From: CAYNRE01 sp964399535
GTDB lineage: Bacteria; Planctomycetota; Planctomycetia; Pirellulales; CAYNRE01
NCBI GenBank assembly: GCA_964399535.1
Contig: CAYNRE010000034.1
Span: 1-59,040, forward strand
Direction: 5' to 3'
DNA: 59,040 bases
Made by a program: the position numbers and the translations under genes. Below the pieces are notes generated by a model. The model ran no database searches. It saw only the letters and a list, made by a program, of their open reading frames with translations, and had not been told where the DNA came from. Below, piece after piece: positions 52,507 through 59,040 of this stretch. Within the stretch, counting starts at the first letter, position 1. Each line of letters opens with the position of its first letter.

Positions 52507-53334
52507 TCACCGCCCTTGGCGATTTTTCCCCGCGCGCTCGACGCGCTTTCGATACCGGTCTACCACCTCAGCCACTTCGTCGCGATCCACCCCCATCTCG
52601 CGGGCCAGCTCGCTGTACTTGCCGAACTGGCCTTCCTTCCAGGCTTTGTAAATTTGTTTATGCGTGGCCGTGTCCGTATCAGGCCGCCGGCCTCGGCGCT
52701 TGCGTCCGGCGCCTGGTTTGTTCGCCTGCCTCGTTGAAATAGAGTCGCTGAGTAATTGCTCGATAACGTAAAGCGATGCTTCAGCGGGTCGATGAATCGA
52801 GCGAATCGTAAGCTCCGGTTCCCGGTTGCTTAGGTGTGCCTCGGCAGCCTCATGGCAGTTCGCAAACTTCAGGCCGTGGAATCGCTCCGGAGCGTGAGCA
52901 AACAGGAAGTGGCACCAAAGGGCGTGCGGCCCCGACCAACCCTCCAGGCCAAGGTTTGCACCTACGCTGATCGGCAAATGCGCACCCGCTGCCGCCGCCA
53001 GCCTCGCGAAGTCGCTCACCGGCGCGTCGATCATTGCTTGCGCTTGTTCGTCCGCGATTACCACCATTGGTTGAACAATGTCGTACGCGATAAACCGGGT
53101 TGGTTTGCCGGTCAGCCAAACCGATCCGCTTCCAGGTTCAAGCCAGCCAAGACGCCAGAACCCAGGCGCCAAAAGATGTTGCCGCTTTATATCCGTCGGC
53201 TGCGTGTGAATTTGGGGGTTGTCGGCGGTCGCGGGATGCCGCCGCAGGTGTTCGCGAAACTCGTCGCGTAATTCGGCCCACCGTTGACGCTCGCGCGCAT
53301 CCAAGGTGGGGAACACGGGCGCAGAAGTCGCCAT
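52507..53334 (-). CDS. Unknown element protein with C-terminal HTH-like region
   Basis: A 275-residue protein. The ATG at 53334 has AAGGA about 8 bases upstream; the ATG at 53343 falls within that signal. The body has LTGKPTRFIAYDIVQPMVVI and GWSGPHALWCHFLFAHAPER, which I cannot place in a family. The end is basic (GAGRKRRGRRPDTDTATHKQ) followed by GKYSELAREMGVDRDEVAEV, which looks like a resolvase/sigma-type helix-turn-helix. In satellites this position often holds a replication initiator or a phage-interference protein; neither is shown here. It is followed by the perfect 16-bp dyad. Confidence 0.7.
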   Translation of the reverse strand: MATSAPVFPTLDARERQRWAELRDEFREHLRRHPATADNPQIHTQPTDIKRQHLLAPGFWRLGWLEPGSGSVWLTGKPTRFIAYDIVQPMVVIADEQAQAMIDAPVSDFARLAAAAGAHLPISVGANLGLEGWSGPHALWCHFLFAHAPERFHGLKFANCHEAAEAHLSNREPELTIRSIHRPAEASLYVIEQLLSDSISTRQANKPGAGRKRRGRRPDTDTATHKQIYKAWKEGQFGKYSELAREMGVDRDEVAEVVDRYRKRVERAGKNRQGR

Positions 53335-53466
53335 AGAATCCATCCTTGTAATTGGCCGGGCCGAGCCAGGCCGGCCGTGGGAAGGATGGAACCCACAGCC
53401 GGCCGGGCCCGCTTGGCCGCCCCGCTTGCAATCGTGGCGGCTCACCCGAGCGCGTGATTCTACCAA

Positions 53467-53714
53467 AACGTCGCCCTTCGGGGCGAGCAGGGGCGGCCAG
53501 CGAAAATCAACGCGCCAGGATTGATTCTCTCGCCCTCGGGTAGGCGCACCCGACCTCGGACACGTCGAGCACAGCAGGCCCTTAGAAAGCCGCTCCGGGC
53601 TTCGTGCCGATTCTTAGTCCGCTGGGGGGTGAGCTATTTTCGCCGCGGTTTTCGCCTTAGCATCATCGCCGTTTGGCAAGTGGTCACCGTGACCACTTGC
53701 CACTTTCGCCCAGC
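53467..53714. other. Gap after terS with a long palindrome
   Basis: About 250 bases with no gene. It contains the near-perfect palindrome at 53674-53702, which lies immediately downstream of the terminase gene. Confidence 0.5.
53674..53702. repeat. 29-bp near-perfect palindrome beside terS
   Basis: Arms TGGCAAGTGGTCAC (53674-53687) and GTGACCACTTGCCA (53689-53702) are exact complements around a single central base. It starts 12 bases after the small terminase stop. It may be a binding dyad, a terminator stem or part of a packaging site. Confidence 0.65.
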
Positions 53715-54233
53715 TCAGGGAAGCACCGTCGCCGGCTTCCTGCCGCGCGGGTCTTTCAAGAGTCGCCACGCCAGAACCTCATCTTCGTTGAGGGGTGTAA
53801 ACCCTCGCTCCATCGTGAGGCGCGTCCGCGCCGCCGGGCTCAGCCCGAACCGATCCATCAGCCCCACCATTTGCTTGGTCACGCTGGCCAGAATCGAAAC
53901 CTCGGGCACCGGCTGGCGAATCGTGGCGCCATTGGCGGAAACGTAGCTGTACGTCTCCCCATGCTCGGCGATGGTGTCGGCCAGGGCCCGATACCTCGAC
54001 ACAAGATCGGCCAGCAATTCGAGCGCCAGGCCATCGGCCACGGTCAGCACGTTCATTTCCTCCAATAGCTCGGCGGCCGCCTCCCAGGTCTGCCGCCGCT
54101 CGCCGGTCAGCCGCTCGGGGCAGTCGGGCACGGTTGCGGGCAGCCGGGGCTCGCCGGGCCTCGACTTGGCCCGCCAGGAACCCCGTTGCTCCAAGATCGC
54201 CGTGGGTGTCGGTTGTGGTCCGCGTGCTCCCAT
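53715..54233 (-). CDS. terS: Phage terminase small subunit, P27 family
   Basis: A 172-residue protein. The family N-terminus MGARGPQPTPTAILEQRGSW is exact in pattern. It continues with PATVPDCPERLTGERRQTWE, a helical core (VADGLALELLADLVSRYRAL), ETYSYVSANGATIRQPVP, and the C-terminal MVGLMDRFGLSPAARTRL. TerS recognises phage DNA and directs the large subunit to start packaging. It is the first gene of the element's minus-strand run. No large subunit or virion gene accompanies it, so its use here would be to redirect a helper phage packaging motor, as in PICIs. Confidence 0.92.
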   Translation of the reverse strand: MGARGPQPTPTAILEQRGSWRAKSRPGEPRLPATVPDCPERLTGERRQTWEAAAELLEEMNVLTVADGLALELLADLVSRYRALADTIAEHGETYSYVSANGATIRQPVPEVSILASVTKQMVGLMDRFGLSPAARTRLTMERGFTPLNEDEVLAWRLLKDPRGRKPATVLP

Positions 54234-54376
54234 CCCTGCTACCTCCGTGTGGAATGTCGGGGTCCGTGCAAAGGCCCCCCTGAAATAACCCGTGAAATTC
54301 TGTGCGCGCTGGGGCGGCGTATCGCGTGCTCGAACCGCCGCTAGAGATTTTACCCCCCCCTACCCCTGGGGCCCGG
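54234..54376. other. Short gap upstream of terS
   Basis: The terS promoter should lie here. TTTTACCCCCCCCTACCCC near 54348 is a C-rich tract; nothing else is evident. Confidence 0.35.
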
Positions 54377-54624
54377 TCAGGAACCCGCCCCAGGCCGCTG
54401 GCCAACTTGGGCGAGCAACCGGGCCAGCCGCTCGCGGTCGGCCTCAGACAGCCCCCGCAGGGCCTCGGCCAGGGCCGCTACAGGGTCAGCCGTGGGGGCG
54501 CTTTCTGGCCCGCCACGTTGCACCGCAGGCAAGGCCGTCTGTGCGCTGCCAGGTGCGCCGCGCGCGTCGGATTGCGCGTCGCCTTGGGAGTGAAGGGCCG
54601 TTTTCCCCTTGGTTTTCGGGGGTA
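54377..54624 (-). pseudogene. Stranded C-terminal tail of the tRNA-Ala integrase
   Basis: Read in integrase phase from the core, this gives 82 residues: LPPKTKGKTALHSQGDAQSD, an Ala/Gly/Pro linker, then ADPVAALAEALRGLSEADRE and LARLLAQVGQRPGAGS before a TGA at 54377. It has no start of its own. In the excised circle it would complete the integrase encoded at 48772-50124. At present the frame is joined, through the core, to the relic of another integrase at 54647-54745. Confidence 0.68.
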
Positions 54625-54646
54625 GTTCAAGTCCCCTATCCTCCAC
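54625..54646. repeat. Distal attachment core of the tRNA-Ala element
   Basis: Identical over 22 bases to 48813-48834 and in the same orientation. Its right flank is not plain chromosome but the end of an older integrase gene. Confidence 0.88.
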
Positions 54647-54745
54647 CTCGACGATGGGCACCGTCTTGAGCGGTGCCAAAAACCCCTGAACACCAGGGGT
54701 TTTTTTATGCGCCCGGCGGCCTCGATTCGGTGGCGCCGAATCCCA
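54647..54745 (-). pseudogene. Relic of an older integrase C-terminus
   Basis: On the minus strand, RRAHKKTPGVQGFLAPLKTV runs directly into VEDRGLE of the core. It matches the equivalent part of the active integrase (ETAAHKKTPVFQGF followed by VEDRGLE). Upstream of it the frame has no catalytic domain. This is the trace of a previous element in the same tRNA, with the newer element inserted between it and the tRNA. Confidence 0.65.
54657..54706 (+). terminator. Tandem hairpins in the older integrase relic
   Basis: Hairpin A: GGCACCG (54657-54663) with CGGTGCC (54671-54677). Hairpin B: CCCCTG (54683-54688) with CAGGGG (54694-54699), flanked by an A run and seven Ts at 54700-54706. It has the same layout as 48846-48894, displaced from the tRNA when the newer element inserted. 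Confidence 0.7.
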
Positions 54746-55056
54746 AACAGCGGGCCCTGGCCAGAGGTGGCATTTCGACGACGAACGGCCGCGGCGACTG
54801 TGCGGGTGTGGTACAGACTGATCGCAGCCGCACATGTGATTCTCCGCTTGCCGCACATCGAGCTGCGGGAATCGGACGTGGCAGCCCGGCATGCCTGGAG
54901 CGCCACCCCAGAATGAGCGGCCGCGCCTCTCGTTTTCCCCCCTAATGCTCCCGGCGACCAGGGGATCTACGCCGCGATGGCCAGCTCCGGCACGCAGCCT
55001 GCACAGTATGCCTCTGCGTCTAAACCTTCTGTCCGATTTTGCGGAAGGCCAGACCG
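54746..55056. other. Gap before the thioredoxin-CcdA gene
   Basis: About 310 bases with no recognised gene. GGAAGG at 55043-55048 serves the next gene. Confidence 0.4.
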
Positions 55057-56844
55057 GTGTGCGGCACTTTGAGACAGTTCGCCAAGCGGATCTTTTTCCT
55101 GCCGCTCGCGGTGATCCTGGCAGCCGGCATCGTTGCCGTACCTGGCCTGGCGGCGGAAGCCTCCAACGCCCGGGGCGAGCTGATCTTGCATGTCTTTACG
55201 CGCAGCGACTCCGCGATTTGCCAGATGGGCGTCGAGTATGCGAATCAGCTTGCCCAGCAGCGCAAGGGCCTGGTGGTCGATGTGCACGACTTGGCCGCCG
55301 ATTCGCGGGCCCTGGCTCAGTTTCAGAAGCTGGCAGCTCGCTTCCGCGTGAAGTCGCCGACGCTGCCGGCCTTTTACGTTGTCGACCAGTTGAAATTGGG
55401 GTTCACAGACCCCACGGCGAGTGGGCCCGCAATCGAAGCACTGCTGCGGGCGCGGCTATTTGTCCGCTCCGGCTGCGGGCGTTGCCGTGCTGCCAAACGA
55501 TTCTTCGACACACTCGAGGCACGATGGCCAGCGCTCGAGGTTGTGTACTACGATCTGGGACGCGATGCCGCAGCACAAGCAACGCTACAGAGCGCGCTCG
55601 ATCGATACAATCGCCGGGCCACGGGCACGCCAGTTATCGATCTCTGCGGGGGCCTGCTGGTGGGTTACGACAGCGATGCCACCACCGGACGTCAGATCGA
55701 GGATCTGCTGCGGCAGGCGGCCGAACCGCTTTCCTGGGAGCGCAAGGGGGCAGACGCCGAACAGGCCGCAGCCGATACCCGCGTGCTGCCAGAGCTATTG
55801 GTTGCCGGGTTTGGCAGGCAGGCGAGGATCGCCGTGCCCGCGGTGCGATCAACCCTGGCGCCGCCCATTGGCCCGAGCGCCCCGCGGGAACCCCGGCGAT
55901 TGGGAATGAAAGCGGCAGGGTTATCGGGCGCATTCCGAACAGCGACACCAGTCCGGTACCTGGTCGAGGAGGACGAAGAGCCGCCGACGCAGGTTCCGGC
56001 GTTAGAGTTGCCGCCTGCCGCGGCGGACAATCCCGAGCAGAGTGATGAGCCGCTGGTCGCGCCGGCGGAACCGGCGCCCGTCGAGGGCATCGAAGTTCCT
56101 TGGCTGGGCTACGTGCGAGTTGAGCGGTGGGGCCTGCCGGCCTTTACGCTGCTGATTGGGACGATCGACGGCTTCAATCCCTGCGCGATGTGGGTTCTGG
56201 TGTTCCTGCTCTCGGTGCTGGTCAATCTGAAAAGCCGCGCCAAGATGCTCGCCGTCGCGGGGACGTTCATCGTCGTCAGTGGACTGGCCTACTTCGCCTT
56301 CATGGCGGCCTGGCTCAATCTGTTCGTAATGGTGGGACTAGCCCGGCCCTTGCAGATCGTGCTTGGCTTTCTGGCGGTGTTGATCGGGCTGGTCAACGCG
56401 AAAGACTTCTTCGCTTTGCATCGCGGAATCACTTTTTCGATTCCCGAGGCGGCCAAGCCGACCCTCTATGCCAAGGTAAGTCAGATACTTCGCGCGAAGT
56501 ATCTCTCAGCCGCGGTCGCAGCAGCGGTGGTGCTGGCCGTGATGGTTAACGTTGTCGAAGTACTTTGCACCGCCGGGCTTCCGGCGCTGTATGCAGAAGT
56601 TCTCCGCATGCAAGATCTTTCGTGGGGAATGAGCTACGCCTACCTGGCGCTGTACAACCTGGCCTATATGTTCGACGACACAATCTTGCTGGCTTTGGTG
56701 GTGCTGACCCTTTCGCGTCGCCGATTGCAGGAGCGCGAGGGCCGATGGCTCAAGCTTGTTAGCGGGCTGGTCATGCTCGCCCTGGGAATCGTGATGCTCG
56801 TCCGACCCGACTGGCTGCAATTCGCCACGTCCGGGTCTAAATGA
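55057..56844 (+). CDS. Thioredoxin-like / CcdA-type membrane protein fusion
   Basis: A 595-residue membrane protein. I use GTG at 55057, 8 bases after GGAAGG; TTG codons at 55039 and 55069 are alternatives. A signal or anchor helix (FFLPLAVILAAGIVAVPGLA) precedes a thioredoxin-like domain and a second, glutaredoxin-like domain with the redox motif SGCGRCRAAKRFF (CxxC). A Pro/Glu-rich linker leads to a CcdA/DsbD-like domain of about six helices with Cys in IDGFNPCAMWVL and in VVEVLCTAGLPALY, the two Cys typical of that family. It would carry reducing equivalents across the membrane to periplasmic thiols, for example for cytochrome c maturation. It differs from DsbD in having its thioredoxin-like domains at the N-terminus. 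Confidence 0.8.
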   Translation: MCGTLRQFAKRIFFLPLAVILAAGIVAVPGLAAEASNARGELILHVFTRSDSAICQMGVEYANQLAQQRKGLVVDVHDLAADSRALAQFQKLAARFRVKSPTLPAFYVVDQLKLGFTDPTASGPAIEALLRARLFVRSGCGRCRAAKRFFDTLEARWPALEVVYYDLGRDAAAQATLQSALDRYNRRATGTPVIDLCGGLLVGYDSDATTGRQIEDLLRQAAEPLSWERKGADAEQAAADTRVLPELLVAGFGRQARIAVPAVRSTLAPPIGPSAPREPRRLGMKAAGLSGAFRTATPVRYLVEEDEEPPTQVPALELPPAAADNPEQSDEPLVAPAEPAPVEGIEVPWLGYVRVERWGLPAFTLLIGTIDGFNPCAMWVLVFLLSVLVNLKSRAKMLAVAGTFIVVSGLAYFAFMAAWLNLFVMVGLARPLQIVLGFLAVLIGLVNAKDFFALHRGITFSIPEAAKPTLYAKVSQILRAKYLSAAVAAAVVLAVMVNVVEVLCTAGLPALYAEVLRMQDLSWGMSYAYLALYNLAYMFDDTILLALVVLTLSRRRLQEREGRWLKLVSGLVMLALGIVMLVRPDWLQFATSGSK

Positions 56845-57201
56845 CTGCGACTTGGCCCGGTTGCCATGCCCCTTAGCCATGTCGCAGAGAGGTTTGCCCG
56901 ATACGCGGTTCCAGATGGGCAGCGTGCTCGCAGCAGCGCGCTCTCGAAATGGCGACGTAAGTCGCTGTTTCGCGAGCCGCGCGGAGCTTGGCTTCGCACT
57001 TGGCGAGGTTGAAATACGCCACGATGGCCTATTTCAACGGACTGACTGGCCACCGAAGTCGAGTAGGGCAGACCCCGCCGGCGTTCTTGGCGGTCCCTGA
57101 GGTGTGCATCCCCAAGGTTCGGCGTGCACGTATTCCCGGGGGCGCGTTACTTGTCAGCGTGCTGACGCACCGTCGAAAGCCGCCGTAGAGCTGGGGTGTT
57201 T
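56845..57201. other. Intergenic region with hairpin and integrase-end traces
   Basis: About 350 bases without a gene. It contains the dyad at 57008-57038 and a degenerate copy of the integrase-end hairpin arrangement at 57145-57215. Confidence 0.45.
57008..57038. repeat. Inverted repeat with 12-bp interrupted stem
   Basis: GTTGAAATA (57008-57016) pairs with TATTTCAAC (57030-57038), and inner GCC (57018-57020) with GGC (57026-57028), leaving loop ACGAT and one C-C mismatch. It lies 164 bases after the CcdA-fusion stop, too far for a typical terminator. Confidence 0.5.
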
Positions 57202-57215
57202 TTACGCGCCCGGCG
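57145..57215 (-). pseudogene. Faint relic of another integrase end
   Basis: The minus strand can be read SRRARKNTPALRRLSTV, similar to RRAHKKTPGVQGFLAPLKTV at 54.7 kb. On the plus strand a dyad GTCAGC / GCTGAC (57153-57166) and GGGGTGTTTTTAC follow in the order of the tandem hairpins. The DNA match with 54696-54720 (GGGG, T run, GCGCCCGGCGGC) is strong. It overlaps the 3' end of the PEP-CTERM gene. Confidence 0.35.
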
Positions 57216-58659
57216 GCTCGGGGTTGGTCAAGCCAACTGGCAAGAAGCGAGCAGCCTCCCCTACGCGGCGTCTGCGGCGGGCATGGCCCAGGCCGCCCAG
57301 GGCTAGCCCCAGCCCCAGCCAAATCACCAGCGTGGCCGGTTCGGGCACGGCGGCCGGGGGCGGCGTGTAGAGCAGGTTCAGGTTGCTCCCCAACTGGGCG
57401 ATCGAAAACGTGCCCGTGTAGGGGTTCGTGAAGCCCGAGAGGTCCAAGAGAAACGCCGCCGGGTCGAAGCCGACGATACCGCCCACGGCGCTGGCAAAGG
57501 TCCAGCTATAGCTGCTGGCCGGGTTAAAGTTGGCGGCGTTGCCGGGCGCGTTGGCCAGCGTGAGCGAGTCGACGTCGAGCGTGAATTCATTGCCGGCCGT
57601 GGCGGTAATCGTGAGCGTGCCCGTGTCGTTGAACCAGTCCCAGCCGGGGTCACTGCCGGCGGTGCCGAGGGCGTCGTTGATCTCGAAGGTCCAAGATTCC
57701 CCCCCGGCCCAGACCAGGTTGTTGGCGGGAATCGAGTCGATCGATAACAGCTCCCCGGGAGTTACCTCCGGCAAATAGGTGAGGCTCGCTCGCGACCAGG
57801 TACCGCCGGAGACCTGTACGGTACCTCCGGACGGGTCCAGTTGCAAAGAGACGACATCGCCTGGATTGAGGAGCGTCTGGGTACTGAACGACAACTCGTC
57901 TTCGTCGTTCGGCGAGTTGTAGAAGCGATAGAACGAATCGATGGCAACTCCGTTGACCAGGATTTGACCGCGGAGCGGTCCTGCCGACGGTTTTCTTACC
58001 GTGAGGGCGCCACTGATCGTGTGCAGCCCGGTGCTGCTAGCGACCCCCAGCACGCCGGGCGAGGACGAGAACCCACCGGTATTAAGTTCGACGGTATCGA
58101 ACGGCACCGTGAAGAAACCGCCGCCGGTAAAGGATGCAGTCGTCGTTAGCCCCCGCTGGATCGCCTCGGCGGTCGATTGGCCGAAAACGGTGGGGTATTC
58201 CAGCAGGCTGGCTCGCGACCAGGCACCACCGGAGACCTGTACGGTACCTCCGGATGGGTCCAGTTGCAAAGAGACGACATCGCCTGGATTGAGGAGCGCT
58301 TGGGTGTTGAACGACAATTCGTCTTCGTCGTTCGGCGAGTCGTAGAGGCGATAGAACGAATCGATGGCAACTCCGTTGACCAGGATTTGACCGCGGAGCG
58401 GTCCATACCCCGACGGTTTTCTTACCGTGAGGCCACCGCTAATCGTGTGCAGCCCGGTGCTACTGGCGACCCCCAATACCCCGGGCGAGGACGAGAACCC
58501 GCCGGTATTGAGTTCGACCGTATCGAACGGCACCGTGAAGAAACCGCCGCCGGTAAAGGATGCAGTCGTCGTTAGCCCCCGCTGGATCGCCTCGGCGGCG
58601 CTCGAGGAAAGCGGAAATAGCGGCGTGGCGAAAACGGTGAATAGGATCAAGAGTCGCAT
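57202..58659 (-). CDS. PEP-CTERM protein with internal tandem duplication
   Basis: A 485-residue exported protein starting at ATG 58659 (signal LLILFTVFATPLFPLSSSAA). Two nearly identical units of roughly 135 residues follow, each running from EAIQRGLTTTASFTGGGFF to VSLQLDPSGGTVQVSGG. The units are so alike at DNA level that the duplication must be recent or maintained by gene conversion. A beta-rich domain follows (TLTITATAGNEFTLDVDSLT), then VPEPATLVIWLGLGLALGG with HARRRRR, the PEP-CTERM signal. The unusual extra 20 residues after the basic cluster (ending LTNPEPPGA) appear to come from the integrase-end relic at 57.2 kb. Function unknown; surface or matrix protein. Confidence 0.82.
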   Translation of the reverse strand: MRLLILFTVFATPLFPLSSSAAEAIQRGLTTTASFTGGGFFTVPFDTVELNTGGFSSSPGVLGVASSTGLHTISGGLTVRKPSGYGPLRGQILVNGVAIDSFYRLYDSPNDEDELSFNTQALLNPGDVVSLQLDPSGGTVQVSGGAWSRASLLEYPTVFGQSTAEAIQRGLTTTASFTGGGFFTVPFDTVELNTGGFSSSPGVLGVASSTGLHTISGALTVRKPSAGPLRGQILVNGVAIDSFYRFYNSPNDEDELSFSTQTLLNPGDVVSLQLDPSGGTVQVSGGTWSRASLTYLPEVTPGELLSIDSIPANNLVWAGGESWTFEINDALGTAGSDPGWDWFNDTGTLTITATAGNEFTLDVDSLTLANAPGNAANFNPASSYSWTFASAVGGIVGFDPAAFLLDLSGFTNPYTGTFSIAQLGSNLNLLYTPPPAAVPEPATLVIWLGLGLALGGLGHARRRRRVGEAARFLPVGLTNPEPPGA

Positions 58660-58717
58660 TGAGGTGAATCCGTCTGAAGCGTGGTGGTAGGCACAAGCCG
58701 GTGACATCGGTCGGTTG

Positions 58718-59040
58718 CTATTCTCTTGCTTGGCGCGGCGACCGGCGGCGACTGCGACGGGCATGGCCCAGGCCGCCCAGAGCCAGCCCCAGACCGGTCC
58801 AAATCACCAGCGTGGCCGGTTCGGGCACGGCGGCCGGAGGCGGCGTGTAGAGCAGGTTCAGGTTGCTCCCCATCTGGGCTACCGAAAACGTGCCCGTGAA
58901 GGGGTTCGTGAAGCCCGAGAGGTCCAAGAGGAACGCCGCCGGGTCGAAGCCCACGATACCGCCCACGGCGCTGGCAAAGGTCCAGCTATAGCTGCTGGCC
59001 GGGTTAAAGTTGGCGGCGTTGCCGGGCGCGTTGGCCAGCG
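58718..59040 (-). CDS. PEP-CTERM paralogue, C-terminal part (cut by window end)
   Basis: The frame is open to the right edge, so the start lies outside. The visible end, GFDPAAFLLDLSGFTNPFTG, FSVAQMGSNLNLLYTPPPAA and VPEPATLVIWTGLGLALGG, is almost identical to the end of the neighbouring gene, and the DNA matches closely over the whole visible part. It ends normally after HARRSRRRSPRQARE, without the neighbour's 20-residue extension. The two genes are tandem paralogues. Confidence 0.8.
   Translation of the reverse strand, partial: LANAPGNAANFNPASSYSWTFASAVGGIVGFDPAAFLLDLSGFTNPFTGTFSVAQMGSNLNLLYTPPPAAVPEPATLVIWTGLGLALGGLGHARRSRRRSPRQARE

Overview
The window looks like a chromosome segment of a Planctomycetota bacterium, probably Pirellulales-like (inference). 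The signs are a LEPR-xLL-like N-terminus and dockerin-like repeats on a giant secreted protein, several PEP-CTERM proteins, an ECF sigma factor overlapping a Ser/Thr kinase with WD40 repeats, a sulfatase, a ceramidase-type hydrolase, and high GC content.

Layout. 1-0.7 kb: 3' end of a DUF5681-like gene and a possible attachment scar. 0.7-8.3 kb: giant secreted protein (-). 9-13 kb: sigma/kinase pair. 13.1-14.9 kb: integrase-tail scar, decayed RHS gene and a small unknown gene. 15-19.6 kb: ceramidase-like enzyme, PQQ-propeller protein, choloylglycine-hydrolase-type amidase. 19.8-23.1 kb: IS3 relic and a TetR / dihaem cytochrome c / DUF1569 operon. 23.4-24.7 kb: AlkD-like protein and a cupin. 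24.78-31.25 kb: island between copies of the tRNA-Arg(UCU) 3' half. 31.3-36 kb: sulfatase, tRNA-Arg relic, TPR protein. 36.23-44.36 kb: element at tRNA-Cys(GCA). 45-48 kb: small unknown gene, PEP-CTERM metalloprotease, LPG-synthase-type membrane protein. 48.81-54.65 kb: element at tRNA-Ala(GGC). 55-59 kb: thioredoxin-CcdA fusion and two near-identical PEP-CTERM paralogues, the second cut by the window end.

The main discovery is a set of three tRNA-targeted islands. In both elements that still carry a tyrosine integrase, the attachment core lies inside the integrase reading frame. Joining the two ends in silico, as excision would, removes the short tRNA-derived C-terminus and fuses on an 82-96 residue tail now stranded 5.5-8 kb away. 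Both tails end in a similar two-helix motif (ADPVAALAEALRGLSEADR; TDPDLAQVLAAWPTLPEAI). A third stranded tail sits at 13.1-13.4 kb beside another tRNA-3'-end-like core. Integration would therefore truncate the integrase, which suggests an integration-dependent switch.

The tRNA-Ala element carries integrase, RepA/DnaB-type ATPase, AlpA-like regulator and a P27-type small terminase subunit but no capsid or tail genes. It is a candidate phage satellite comparable to PICIs. The tRNA-Cys element carries a ParB-TOPRIM fusion, a PrimPol replication protein and HicAB. The tRNA-Arg island is a candidate defence locus: a protein with two GHKL ATPase domains (MORC/Hsp90-like plus histidine-kinase-like), a receiver-domain protein, a cytosine methyltransferase and Vsr in one tightly packed operon, beside a decayed DUF499 gene. 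All functions are read from sequence by eye; no search was run.
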